Shown here: piece by piece, positions 54,801 to 63,071 of the stretch | Layout: every line of letters starts with the position of its first letter | Position numbering within the stretch: position 1 is the stretch's first letter | Source: Rapana venosa | Taxonomy: Eukaryota > Mollusca > Gastropoda > Neogastropoda > Muricidae | Direction: 5' to 3' | Assembly (NCBI GenBank): GCA_028751875.1 | Contig: CM054135.1 | Coordinates: 10,984,631 to 11,048,630 of the forward strand | DNA length: 64,000 nt | Translations under genes and position numbers: made by a program | Notes under the pieces: model-generated | What the model was told of the DNA's origin: nothing | The model's database searches: none | Seen by the model: the letters and a program-made list of their open reading frames with translations, nothing else

Positions 54801-57523
54801 GAAATTTCCACAAAGTAGAGCCCCCTGGGGTAAAATGTGAGGCCAGGAAGTGCCATATCTGTCGCAAAGTGCTGTACTCGGTCCAGGGTCTGAAGGTCCA
54901 TTACAGAGTGCGCCATCGACGCAAACCACCGGGAGCTGAAGAGGAGCCAAAACCACCTGAGACTCCAACCCAGAAACGTCGATTCAGGTGTGGGGTGTGT
55001 TGTAAGTTCTTCTTATACAGATGGAGTTTGTACAGACATCAAAGACTGTATCACAGAAAATATATGAAAACGACTTGGAATACAAAATCAGACCCTGTTC
55101 AAGCTGAACCAAACCCAGTTCCGACAAAACCAAACCCCGCTCTGACAAAACTAAACCCAGTTCCAACAAAACCAAACCCAGAACAGGAAAGCAAAGCAGA
55201 CCAATATCTCAATGCTTCATTAATGGTGAGCCCTTTCCCTTGCCCTATCTGTTCAAAACCATTTGTGTTGCGCAAAACAATGCGTATGCATGTGAAAGCT
55301 GACCACCCAAAAAGCTTTAAAGATGAAAGGTTTGGACAAAGAAAATGCCATAAATGCAAGAAGTCTTGCGGTAGCAGGACGGGGTTGTTTCTTCATTTGA
55401 AAACTTGTGGTAAGGAAAAAAGTCAGACCCAGTCAGGATTAAAAAGTAAGAAGAGATATGGTTGGTTTAACTGCACAATGTGTGAGAGAGTATTCCACTG
55501 GAAACAAAATTTGATTCGTCATATGCAGTCTCGGCACAGATTGTCCAAAAACATCATTTATTATAATCTGAGTCACCAGAAGCTTGCGCAGCCAGTAGGA
55601 AATCAATCCCCAGGGTTGATGTGGGAACATTATGCCTTATCAGGTATGAATATCTTTTTGTGTAAGATCTGCAAAGTGTGCTTCTCTGTGAACAGCTCTG
55701 TGAAAAGACATATTCAGCGTAGACACGATGGAGGTTTTGAAGGCTTTCAGTGCCGGTTTCGAGGCTGTAAGAAACTGTTTTCTAGAGATGATGCTTTGAT
55801 TGATCACATCAGAGAAATGCATCCACAAATGCCTGTTTATTCCTGCCTGAGTTGCTCTGCTGGATTTAATACTCTAGGTGAAATGCTTAGCCACAGACAC
55901 GTTAACACCAAGCGGTTCCGGGGACCGAGGCCCACCTCTCCGCCTGAGGATGACTATTTTGCACCGGCAGATGACTTTGCTTCTTTGTCAGCAGAGCAGC
56001 AAGAGTGTCGCTACAGGTGCATGACATGTGACGTGGGTTTTCACATCGCCAGAGAGTGGACCAAACACATGCAGGGACATGCTGAAAATCCAGGACATTT
56101 TTCAGAAAACGCACCACAACATGAACAGATGCTGGAGACAAAGGATACGGTCAAAATGAGCATTTTTGATGTTTTGTCAAGCAGCAGCATTTTCTCATGC
56201 AAATTCTGCAGAACAATATTTAAGGATGAGAATGACATGAATCACCATATGTGTCAACAGCCAGCAGTTACCCACAGTCCCCCAAAGAAAAGAAGAAAGA
56301 AACGCAAGAGCCATAAATATGCTCCAGTCAAATGCACAGTTTGTTTAAAACTTTTTTCACCATTGTCCATCAAGAGGCATATGAAGAGAATCCATTCTTT
56401 ACCAATGAAAATTTGTAGCGTTTGCAATATTGTCTTTACTGACTTGGAACGCTTCAGCAGACACGTGGAGTTCCACAAAAAGCAGGAAGGAGTTATGCCA
56501 GAAGCAGCAGCTGCATTTGGTGAGACTGTTGAAGATGAGCACAATGAAGATTCCGTGACATTCTTCATCTGTCAGCTCTGTGGGGGACTCTTTCCTGACG
56601 CAGACTCTCTGGCTTCACATGCATGCACTGGTGGAAACAGCGAAGACATGGCTGTGAGTCAAGAGCAATTTGAAATTGACCCTACCTTTGATGGGCAGGC
56701 AGATGGTGGAAGGAGATCAGGTGAAACCGATCTGAGTAGGATGTCCAGGTATTCCCTGTCAGGCAGTCAGTCGGCGGATGACACAGACAGCTACACAGAA
56801 TCCAACAGTGAACGTGCTGACTTCAGGGAAAACCCAGCCACACATTACAGAGATGTAAGGGAAAACCCAGCCACACATTATGGAGATGTAAGGGAAAACC
56901 CAGCCACACATTATGGAGATGTAAGGGAAAACCCAGCCACACATTACGGAGATGTAGGGGGTTTCAATTTTGAGCCAGGGATAAGAATTGAAAGTGTCTC
57001 GAGCGGTGGTTTGGAATTTCATCCAGGAATAACGATTGAAAGTGTGGTCAGTAGAATTAAAGTTGAACCAGAAGAAATTCCAATTAACAGCATGGAGGGA
57101 AGAGATGACCACCTAGCCAAGGAACAGTTGATGGCCACCCCTAGCCTGTCCTTTGATGATGTGCTGATGGACAGTCCACCTGAGCTGGCCTCTGCCCCTG
57201 ATATGATAACCAGACCAGAGCCTGGTCAGTTGGGTTCTTCAGAAGAGACGGGATCCAACCCTCACCAAACACTGCAGGCTGACACTGACTGCACCCTGCC
57301 AACAACAGGACCCTCCCCTTACAGCGCATCAGAAAGCTTAAGTACAGATCATCTGACAGATGTAGAAACGGGCGCTGGGATCTTAGCTACAAGAATGATG
57401 GACACTGAAATGGATAAAACAGCTCCAGCAGATCAACTGGCTGAAATAGATGGAACTGTTCCCAGTGAAGGAGCTGTCCTTGACATTGGTGAAATAAATC
57501 AGCATGAAGATGCAGATGCTTAA
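39503..57523 (+). CDS. Large C2H2 zinc-finger protein, three visible coding exons
   Basis: Likely nuclear nucleic-acid-binding protein of about 1,915 aa. Exons 39503-39860, 39920-41429 and 53645-57523 join with consistent phases if one base missing from an A run near 40034-40040 is allowed for. The N-terminus is acidic. Exon 2 has basic and Ser-rich stretches and two fingers. Exon 3 has about 23 fingers, mostly C-x2-C-x12-H-x3/4-H, with C2HC and C-x4-C variants. A basic motif PPKKRRKKRKSHK near 56277-56316 is a plausible nuclear signal. The C-terminus is acidic, with four 11-residue repeats and a sumoylation-type IKVEPEE. Start: ATGG after AAG, first Met after the acceptor and uORF. The 12.2-kb intron is full of LINEs. 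I cannot assign an orthologue; further small exons may be missed. Confidence 0.82.
39861..39919 (+). other. 59-bp intron
   Basis: Starts GTAACA, has a branch-like TTACTGA and ends TTTTATCCATTCTTCAG. Removing it carries exon 1 into the frame SVSKEPVIPKKPAVARK. Confidence 0.6.
39920..41429 (+). CDS. Zinc-finger gene coding exon 2, with apparent frameshift
   Basis: Frame 1 runs to the A run at about 40034-40040. Without a change it stops at 40191. The +1 frame is open from 39993 to the donor AAG|GTAAGA at 41429/41430. That frame encodes Lys-rich sequence, two fingers (CPECGIMLKTYCLRAH and CKKCKITFTDVN...H), and then an Arg/Ser/Pro-rich tail with PPKPRKPSFQSKKKR and RERSSSSESRRSEELSSSES. It ends in phase 0. 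Confidence 0.78.
41430..43845. other. Intron sequence, no recognised feature
   Basis: AT-rich intron with a C run near 43520. No exon-like frame stands out. Confidence 0.45.
43848..43960 (-). pseudogene. LINE C-terminal fragment with AAG tail
   Basis: The minus strand translates to LTWEEAKTLARDRRRWRDAV and EALCSARSYKD before a stop, followed by an AAG-repeat tail. This resembles the extreme C-terminus of the element at 48.7-51.9 kb (MTWAELKRISQNRVHWRGVV). It is a heavily 5'-truncated insertion. Confidence 0.7.
44015..44312 (-). mobile_element. 3' end of an L2/CR1-like LINE, partner of SINE C
   Basis: The minus strand encodes LPLPLRQKHSFDTFKSSLKT-HLF, the usual C-terminal signature of L2/CR1-type polyproteins. 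A 3' UTR follows, ending AGCGCTATATAAATTCCATA and an ATT tail. That terminal segment is the one carried by SINE C at 12.5 kb. Confidence 0.72.
44313..44750 (-). pseudogene. LINE endonuclease/linker fragment, antisense
   Basis: The minus strand encodes WRRSLLDVKVRRGADVGSDH followed by HLV and a linker ending ETCLGQRQRKRKGWI. It aligns with SLHDVRVKRGADAASDHHLV of the 48.7-kb LINE. Only the end of the APE-type endonuclease is present. It abuts the L2-like tail at about 44313. Confidence 0.75.
44751..45248. other. No recognised feature
   Basis: AT-rich intron sequence between two oppositely oriented LINE segments. Confidence 0.45.
45249..46945 (+). pseudogene. 5'-truncated RTE-like LINE, reverse transcriptase broken
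   Basis: Begins near DSSGNLHRKLS without an endonuclease. Visible RT blocks are KSPGADNIPAELLKHGG, PLPKKGNLRQCQNYRTISLI, FIDFKKAFDRVWHEGLW and VGVRQGCLLSPVLFNLFLEN. The catalytic FADD region near 46132-46145 is lost by a frame change. There are in-frame stops at 45690 and 46358, with frame changes between the segments. The C-terminal part is KLTWFGHVTRHNSLPKTVLQ and GGRKRGRQNKSWMDNF. It ends at a GAT-repeat tail (GATGATGATGATGATG), as RTE-type elements often do. Dead copy. Confidence 0.88.
46946..48649. other. Intron sequence with a small SINE C/LINE tail
   Basis: CTATATAAATTCCATATATT plus ATT repeats at about 47729-47766 is another copy of the SINE C/L2-like LINE 3' end, in the sense orientation. 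The rest is AT-rich with nothing recognised. Confidence 0.55.
48650..48660 (+). repeat. Target-site duplication of LINE, left
   Basis: AAGAGAGCAAA, repeated exactly at 51927-51937. Confidence 0.88.
48660..48764 (+). ncRNA. Candidate HDV-like self-cleaving ribozyme at LINE 5' end
   Basis: Pairings follow the HDV nested double-pseudoknot order. P1 is CTGTCC 48661-48666 with GGATGG 48692-48697 (a seventh pair, 48660/48698, is A-C here where G-C is expected). P2 is ATGGT 48668-48672 with ACCAT 48760-48764. P3 is ACC 48678-48680 with GGT 48688-48690, loop TTGTCGT. P4 is CCAGAG 48718-48723 with CTCTGG 48746-48751. The P4-P2 joiner is CAGGTTCA; its C48758, just before A-A, takes the place of the catalytic cytosine. 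HDV-like ribozymes are known at the 5' ends of R2 and RTE elements. The A at position 1 may disable or weaken this copy. Confidence 0.6.
48661..51926 (+). mobile_element. Full-length RTE-like LINE in zinc-finger gene intron
   Basis: Bounded by perfect 11-bp duplications (48650-48660 and 51927-51937). It has a 5' UTR with a folded region, one endonuclease/RT reading frame and a 3' tail of about three AAGTC repeats. The length of 3,266 bp fits a complete RTE-like element. Same strand as the host gene. The clade is assigned by APE endonuclease plus RT layout, short length and tandem-repeat tail, and it needs a phylogeny to be firm. Confidence 0.88.
48802..51913 (+). pseudogene. LINE endonuclease-reverse transcriptase, several frame breaks
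   Basis: The first frame (48802-50292) holds an APE-type endonuclease: RIGTWNIRTLYETG, LGLCETRWNGTG, CYAPTNTAE, ILMGDMNAKVG, QIDHITIGRKWRRS and SDHHLVVA, all catalytic motifs present. RT follows in changing frames. KSGKAAGPDGIPPEALK lies near 50.45 kb, VKLPKKGDLSSCNNWRGIML near 50.62, FVDFQKAFDSVDRDVIWK near 50.85, TGVRQGCLLSPTIFLLVVDW near 51.0 and LDFADDISLLS near 51.14, so the catalytic FADD is intact. The C-terminus is RKWGWIGHTLRKP and KRKVGRPKQTWRRSVDEE. Frames shift near 50.28, 50.39, 50.50, 50.68, 50.98 and 51.39 kb, so it cannot make a full protein as read. Confidence 0.88.
51927..51937 (+). repeat. Target-site duplication of LINE, right
   Basis: AAGAGAGCAAA directly after the AAGTC-repeat tail. 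Confidence 0.88.
51938..52600. other. Intron sequence, no recognised feature
   Basis: AT-rich with a G run near 52235. Confidence 0.45.
52605..52990 (-). mobile_element. Full-length tRNA-derived SINE, family D
   Basis: The reverse complement starts GACACTGGAGTGGTTTAAAC (A box) and CGTGGGTTCAAATC (B box). The core contains GCAGACCTGCCAGTGCTTTA and ACACGAACATACCCAGCATT. It ends in the module CCCTGAAGTTGGAATGCAGC to GAACTTTAGTAGCTGAG, shared with family B. Confidence 0.82.
52991..53644. other. End of large intron
   Basis: No repeat recognised apart from a short GT run at 53553. Ends in the T-rich acceptor before 53645. Confidence 0.45.
53645..57523 (+). CDS. Zinc-finger gene last coding exon (about 23 fingers)
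   Basis: Acceptor TTTTTTTTCAG at 53644, phase 0, 1,292 codons to TAA. Fingers begin with YDCKKCLAAF (odd spacing) and YPCARCPAAFTHLQHLHSH. An array at 53.98-54.60 kb includes FQCKKCKQTF, YSCGICRKAF, FGCRLCGKRF and VACKVCGRRF. More spaced fingers continue to FICQLCGGLFPDADSLASH near 56.6 kb. Linkers are long and irregular, not the TGEKP type. The NPVPTKP repeats lie at 55.11-55.18 kb. The exon continues to an acidic C-terminus. Confidence 0.93.
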   Translation, partial: ATVCLVSLETASRPYDCKKCLAAFHVALQCPRAFRLHSQSRPYPCARCPAAFTHLQHLHSHQDTCCGSMLLKKEKDDDDASFHSSRTRLRTLALPPVQELEQKVPATSQGKGQLFQCKKCKQTFQYRSVLLRHLSYHSLQYSCGICRKAFKLKVDLLDHLQIMHGGRMLLRCKYCEKKFKDVAEFDKHIFDHKDGIVVSCTVCNKTFSNSKLMHVHMTVDHGVSRYCFGCRLCGKRFKNAKFLTIHMRVTHKNRLSVACKVCGRRFKQPKYLAFHMKAAHKSTKTAGTKHLTCQACQKVFHNKAGLGAHFRLRHGVSLSVGMSTKGIFSEPSPPAPDSPPSQAQSEDESTDVQLEMRTPTTDKDSRTCQICHKTYSKRKVLLTHYRNFHKVEPPGVKCEARKCHICRKVLYSVQGLKVHYRVRHRRKPPGAEEEPKPPETPTQKRRFRCGVCCKFFLYRWSLYRHQRLYHRKYMKTTWNTKSDPVQAEPNPVPTKPNPALTKLNPVPTKPNPEQESKADQYLNASLMVSPFPCPICSKPFVLRKTMRMHVKADHPKSFKDERFGQRKCHKCKKSCGSRTGLFLHLKTCGKEKSQTQSGLKSKKRYGWFNCTMCERVFHWKQNLIRHMQSRHRLSKNIIYYNLSHQKLAQPVGNQSPGLMWEHYALSGMNIFLCKICKVCFSVNSSVKRHIQRRHDGGFEGFQCRFRGCKKLFSRDDALIDHIREMHPQMPVYSCLSCSAGFNTLGEMLSHRHVNTKRFRGPRPTSPPEDDYFAPADDFASLSAEQQECRYRCMTCDVGFHIAREWTKHMQGHAENPGHFSENAPQHEQMLETKDTVKMSIFDVLSSSSIFSCKFCRTIFKDENDMNHHMCQQPAVTHSPPKKRRKKRKSHKYAPVKCTVCLKLFSPLSIKRHMKRIHSLPMKICSVCNIVFTDLERFSRHVEFHKKQEGVMPEAAAAFGETVEDEHNEDSVTFFICQLCGGLFPDADSLASHACTGGNSEDMAVSQEQFEIDPTFDGQADGGRRSGETDLSRMSRYSLSGSQSADDTDSYTESNSERADFRENPATHYRDVRENPATHYGDVRENPATHYGDVRENPATHYGDVGGFNFEPGIRIESVSSGGLEFHPGITIESVVSRIKVEPEEIPINSMEGRDDHLAKEQLMATPSLSFDDVLMDSPPELASAPDMITRPEPGQLGSSEETGSNPHQTLQADTDCTLPTTGPSPYSASESLSTDHLTDVETGAGILATRMMDTEMDKTAPADQLAEIDGTVPSEGAVLDIGEINQHEDADA

Positions 57524-58750
57524 GCTGTTAAAACCAGTGGATGTGAAGCAGAAGACTTGGGGGCTACGAACACAGCTCTCGGTGAGGAAGCAGAAGCGTT
57601 CTCTTTTGATCAGCAGTGTTGGCCGCTAAGTCATCTGCAGCTCACTAGTAGGCCTAGTAGATCAGGGTGACAGTGGAGACAATGCACAGAATGCTCAGAT
57701 TCCATAGGGTGTCTACAGACATTAAGCTGACATGGTTAAGATTCACTTTGGTCAGGTGGAAGACGACAGAGAATAGCAAAGTGTTAGTTTTGTGGGTTCT
57801 GGGTCTAAATACATAACAAAACTCTGGGGCCAAAGACCAAACTGAAGTGTATTAGTTAAGAGAAAAACTCATTAAAAAAAAAATTGCCTTCATGTTGTTA
57901 GTGGTGACCCACTGAAGCTGAGGGGCCTGGAAGCATCATCCATTGTGTGATTTGACCCTATTTTGTCTCTGGCAAGTTTTTATTGAGGAAATACCAGAAC
58001 TGGAAGCCCATTGCTATGCTTGTGGTAAATTCTGATTTGAATAATATTTATAACCCCAGGTTAGGTTTAGAAATCACTGTGTTTGTGCTTCCTGTCAGAA
58101 GCTACAGCACTTGCAGAATCATTGAGGACTGTCAATTAAAGCAGTAGAAAAGGGGAAAAAAGACTTCTATTCTAGTTCAGAAGTCAAATTGTAGCAAATT
58201 TTTGTGGAATTGATCATGGGTTTGTACTGGCTTCTGTCCAGAAATGAAGATTGTGGAGTCAGTGCATTTGATTGGCTTTTGTCATTTAAGCACACACTGT
58301 ACAGTCTGAAGTAATATCATGGGATTTTGCAGGATTTTCATTCTGCAATGTTATTCTTCCATTTGGCATTTTAAGTATTCTATAGTATTTTTCTTTCAAC
58401 TGTTTTAAAAAGTATTCTTTAGTATGTATACAAACGGTATTCTTCCGTACTTTGAAGTGTTGTCTTTTTGTTAATGCATTCTGTAACCTGGGGATGATAA
58501 ACTAAGCTGAATGGCTGGTGTCCTCAGCATGACCTGGTTTTATTGACCTTAAGGAATGAAGTAATCAGTCTGCTTTGTCAATACATGTAAAATATTTTCA
58601 GATCGACTGTGTTTGATATATAATTATTATCTGAAGGGATTAGGAAGTGTTGGTTTGGACTTAAAGTGAATGTTACTGGAGCCACCTAAACTAAATGAGA
58701 TGGCAGCCCTGATAAAAAAAAGAAAGTGATATGGGTTTTGTGGTCGGTAG
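57524..58750 (+). other. 3' UTR and downstream flank of zinc-finger gene
   Basis: AT-rich and non-coding. ATTAAA at 58135-58140 is a possible poly(A) signal. No canonical AATAAA follows closely. Confidence 0.4.
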
Positions 58751-58760
58751 GGCTATAATT

Positions 58761-59011
58761 CTATCTATCTATCTGTCCCGTAGTCTGACGACCGTGGAGG
58801 CACCCTCAAAGACTCAACAACCAGTTCCCTCCATTCCTCTCTCTGTTCTGCCTTTCTCAGGGTTTTGTTGAGTTCTAGGACTGTCCATTCGCTGATGTTA
58901 TCCTCCCAGCTCTTCCTTGGTCTGCCTCTTCTTCTTCCTCCTTGGACAGTACCTTGTAAAACTGTCTTTGCAAGTCCTTTGGATCTTGTGACATGCCCAT
59001 ACCATGAACCA
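58761..59011 (-). pseudogene. LINE C-terminal fragment with GATA tail
   Basis: The minus strand translates to WYGHVTRSKGLAKTVLQGTV, GGRRRGRPRKSWEDNISEW and REEWRELVVESLRVPP. This closely matches the C-terminus of the 45.2-46.9 kb LINE (FGHVTRHNSLPKTVLQGTLE). It ends with a GATA-repeat tail at 58761-58776. A 5'-truncated copy. Confidence 0.85.
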
Positions 59012-59064
59012 TGGGCTATAATTATAAACAGGAATTTTTGTTTGTTTGTTTTGTTTTGGTGGGG

Positions 59065-59170
59065 GGGGGTTCCATGTTAAAGCTCCAAGGTTCACCAATG
59101 GTGAGACTTTGCATGTATGGATCTGTTTATGCCCACCACAAAGGTAGCCTCATTCCGACTACAGAGATGA
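59065..59170 (-). mobile_element. SINE B/D 3' tail fragment
   Basis: AAGCTCCAAGGTTCACCAAT and GTAGCCTCATTCCGACTACA after a TTTGTTTTG/G-run tail. Confidence 0.7.
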
Positions 59171-59186
59171 AATAAAATGAAAGTAT

Positions 59187-59437
59187 AAGGTAAAGGAGTA
59201 CCATAACCTATGCTGTTGTAGTGGAGTGAGACATAAGAGACCTCAACTTCTAAAGAGGTCAGCATATTGAGAGCAGTGCCCATCTCTCCCTCACAGCTTT
59301 ACCTTCCCTGACCCTAAAGAGGCAGGTACCCATGTACGACTTGGGGACTGTACTGAAGCCAAGGCATGCAAACGGTCACCCATCCACTTGGTAACCACAC
59401 TCAGTGCTGCTTAACCTTAGCTAATGCTAATGGAGTT
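59187..59437 (-). mobile_element. SINE with 5S-rRNA-like head, third copy
   Basis: The reverse complement has AAGGTTAAGCAGCACTGAG, GGTTACCAAGTGGATGGGTG and ACCGTTTGCATGCCTTGGC. The tRNA-like A-box part at the right is missing. The body matches the 13.1-kb copy. Confidence 0.8.
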
Positions 59438-59439
59438 AT

Positions 59440-60730
59440 TTTGCAGCTCTGTGTGGATTGCTGGTTCAGGGGATGAGTCTGGTGTTTTTGTGTTGTCAGA
59501 ATGAGTCTGGGTGTGGCTGTGTGTGGATAGCATCACTGAGGAGCCGTTACAGAAGATGAACACAAAACAGAATCTGGATTAAATTCCATGGTAGTATCAG
59601 TGATTGCTTATGAGTAGTCGATTGAATAAACTCAGATTAGTCATCTCAGTTGTTGAAAAACCCCACCCCTGCAAACCACTTTTGAAAAAGAGTGGGAAAA
59701 TTGTATAGACTCGGCTTGTCCTGAGTATGACCATTGTCAGCTTTAATTTGCTTCTGTTCTTCCTTGTTTCATTACATTTTTTCCCCAAGCTGTGTGATTT
59801 ATCAGAGTTTTTTGCTAATTTTTCCTTCAATTTTTTTCCTGGAAGTTGAGTAACGCAGGTTCAAAACCTAGACTGCTCTTTGATGTCAAATAGTTTAGTG
59901 TGATTATTTTACTTTATTTATGTATGTATGTATGTATTTTTTGTTGCTTTGTTTGATTTAGTATTTGATTTGTTTGTGTGTTTTTGTTCCAGAGTTGTTT
60001 TTTTCTTTGAGGAAAAACTGAAACAGAACAGTTGGTGCCTTTAAGTTGAATAGATGTGAAGTATCAATCTATTTTTTAGCAGGTGCAGCATGCCATCCTC
60101 TATGATGTTGGAGAAAATGGTATGGGCACACCAGGGAAGAGGACAGGTAAAGATGTATACAATGTATACTTTTTCCAATGTCCCTAACATGTGCCCAACT
60201 CCTAAATTCAATTATTTCAATGTTGAGCTGCACACGAAACTGTACATTAGTGTGTGTGTGTACTGTGGTGAGAATTAGATTGCTATATCACACACACACA
60301 CACACACACAATATTAGTTGTATGTCATACTTCATAAAGGATCAGATAGAACAGAATAAGGAAAGTGAATTCATGCTTTACCTGTTTATATTAATTGCTG
60401 TAAATATCTATTTATAGCTTTGTTTGTAAAGATGTATATTATACATGTATAAACAGATATTTTTCCCCCCTCTGCGTGTAAAAAATATATTTTTAAGTTG
60501 AAAAAAAATATGTTAGTGAGGAAAACAAAGATTTTAGTGTGTGTGTGTGTGTGTGTGTTCTGATGCTTATGCCTTAATACACCCTTTTGTGTTCACATGG
60601 TGTTTGCCAGAACTCATCAAAGTGATTTGCTGTTTTGAATTAGAAGAAAGGAGGTGTGAACACCTTTGAATGAATATTAGAAAGGCAAGCCATCTGTGCA
60701 GGTTCCATGCTCAGGCTTACTCCTGGCCTA
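59440..60730. other. No recognised gene; short CA/GT tracts
   Basis: AC repeats near 60290 and GT repeats near 60538. Nothing coding was recognised. Confidence 0.5.
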
Positions 60731-60731
60731 A

Positions 60732-61145
60732 GAAGGAAGGTGGCAGGATGGTTAAGATGTTTACCTGCCTCCTGACAAGTAAACCGTGAGGTTCTGGGTT
60801 TGATTCCCAGCCTCACCCTTCCCAGTTTGACAGAAAAAAGGAACTGAATGTCAAAGTCCTCCAGATGAGATTATAAACCGAGGCCCTGTGTGCACACGCA
60901 TGCTAAATATCTTGTGCACATGTTAAAAACCTGTTCTGCGTTTCCTAAGAGTAGGTAGGCTGTTGAGTGCCTGTAGGAATGGATGACAACATTAAAAAAA
61001 CAATTCACATGCACACAGGTGTCATGTTTAGACACTATTCCCGAAGTTGGAATGTGTTTACCTAAATGGTGGAGGAAAGAAACTGTCACATATGCAAAAA
61101 TCTCACCATTGGTGAACTTTGCGCCACTAGCTGAGGAACAAAAAC
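60732..61145 (+). mobile_element. Full-length tRNA-derived SINE, family B
   Basis: Head GGTGGCAGGATGGTTAAGAT and B box GGGTTTGATTCCC. Core GATGAGATTATAAACCGAGG. Tail CCCGAAGTTGGAATGTGTTT to GCCACTAGCTGAGGAAC, with an A/C-rich terminus. Confidence 0.85.
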
Positions 61146-61359
61146 CCCAAACAAACAGGAAACTCCTGGCCTATACTTATGGCATTCTAAAAACAAGGCT
61201 GCTGTTTTGGAAACTTTAAAGTTTAACTATTGCTTTTCTGAGCCTATCTTGGAATTGGGAATTAACCCTAATTGCTGATGACTTGGCTGATATTCAGTCA
61301 GGTTTACTACAGTGCTAAGTGTTGCGAAAAATGCTGAGGGGTGAAAGTAATTGATTTTC

Positions 61360-61850
61360 TTCTCCTTCTTCTGCATTCCCTGGCTATACTAAAACCTTAA
61401 TCCGGTCTGGATGGTGAAGTCTGCAGTCTTGTCATAGTGACCCTGTCCCCAGAGTTTTTCCAGGAGCTCTGCTGGGGGTACCAGGTCTGGTGTCTCAGAG
61501 GTACTTGGTTTTAACCTTCCTCCTCTTCTGAGTTGCCTGGTGGGTGGGCTGCTTAGTGCCTGGTCGTCTTCTCCCGTGCTTTTGACTCGGGAGGAGGAGG
61601 TCTGGCCTCAAGGGGAACATCTCTGTCTAGCTTGGGAGTGACCCCTTTTAGTGGAGGATGCCCAGAACTAGTTTTTGTAGTTATGTCACTGGTCATCCCT
61701 GCATTGGCCACAGCTTGAGGCTGACACTGACCCCACCCTGCCCCATGTCCCCGTCAACACAACACCCACGTTAACGTGGGGTGGAGGTGTTGCTTCAGAG
61801 CTCGCGCTAGACCCCAGAGAGTGGGAGATAGCCGCAGAGTAATGTTAGGG
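61360..61850. repeat. Dispersed repeat, family F (long copy)
   Basis: TCCCTGGCTATACTAAAACC, GTCTGGATGGTGAAGTCTGC and GTCATAGTGACCCTGTCCCC match the 9.84-kb copy. This copy extends about 350 bp further and contains the perfect palindrome CCCACGTTAACGTGGG at 61765-61780. Class unknown; no coding frame. Confidence 0.7.
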
Positions 61851-63060
61851 TTAAACCTTCCTTGATTAGGTGCCTTCAGTTTTGTTTTGAGTTGAAAGTC
61901 TTTTTAAAATGCATCATGAGAAGTCAATAATAAAGTGTGTATACAGTTTGCCAAGTCTGTAAAGAAGAGCCTCCCTTATGTGTTATATATACGCGTGTAT
62001 ATATTATATATATATATATGTATATATTATAATGCACAGAGTAAACGACTACTTTTTGTCCTTCCATTGTCCATTATTCTAATTCTCTGTATATATAGTA
62101 ACTGCTTTTATGGTTGGCACTGAGTTGATATGAATTGGTTAAGGACATGTTTGTCAATATTATGTTCTATAAGTGAGATGTACACTTATGATTATGTACA
62201 ATTGTACTTGATATTGTTAGTGCACTGTATCTAGATGTCTTACTTTTGTGGGGGGCTTTGTGTGCTTTTTGGTTGGCTTGTTTTTATTTCATTTGTTTTA
62301 TTTTAGGGGGATATTTTAAGTTCCCGACAAAGGAGGAATTTTTAATGACATGGGAATTTAAAATGAAGAACAGGTACATATATCTTTGTGACTGGTGTGT
62401 CAAGGAGTACCCGTGATTTCTGCGGTGCAAAGTCAAAAGCAGCATCTGGCAAAGGTTAAAACTAAAGTGAGCTGTACAACACTGTGTGAAAGTGAACTTC
62501 AAATGCAAGGGGTACAGTCAATTTTGTGTGTGTGTGTTTCTTTATATTGGACTGTCATGACTTTCTTCATTGTATCTTCTTAGATTGCCATGTACATTTT
62601 GTTTGATTACACAAAGTAATATATTTGATGGAATGAATTTATAGAAATTAACAGTTCTTATTATTGTGTTTCATGTATGCAGAGTTTTTCATTTGAATCT
62701 GATATCTTTAAATTGCATAGGATTGTGTATAAGTGTTATTAACAATAACAAGTGGTTGGACTCAAGTGAACTCGAACTCGAATGATTTATTCACAAAAAG
62801 CCATTGGCCCATACATGAAGGGGGTTGCCGAACTGCTTAGTATTTTGGTGGGGGTAAAAGCAATAGTAAAAAAACCTGACAACATGTTACTGTATAACTA
62901 AAAGTCAGCTACAAAAATATGACTTAGGATAATATCTCTCTTATTCTGAAAGCTTTACACAAATATAAAGTGAGGCTGCACACAACCTCAGGATGACTTG
63001 ATGCCAGGAGTAAACAGAGTCTAAATAAATTAGGCTGTCTACTATATTTAACAGGGATGT
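61851..63060. other. No recognised gene; possible element end near 62.76 kb
   Basis: AT-rich. CTCGAACTCGAATGATTTAT at about 62771, read in reverse, gives an AATAAA-like end followed by a short GAGTTC repeat, which could be a LINE tail. I cannot support more. Confidence 0.35.
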
Positions 63061-63071
63061 AGTTCTGACCC

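Noticed and set aside
55099..57112. Minus-strand frames over the finger exon
   Set aside because: They mirror the coding repeats of the zinc-finger gene and have no independent support.
58761..58776. Stand-alone tetranucleotide microsatellite
   Set aside because: It directly follows a LINE C-terminus on the minus strand, so it is better read as the element's tail.
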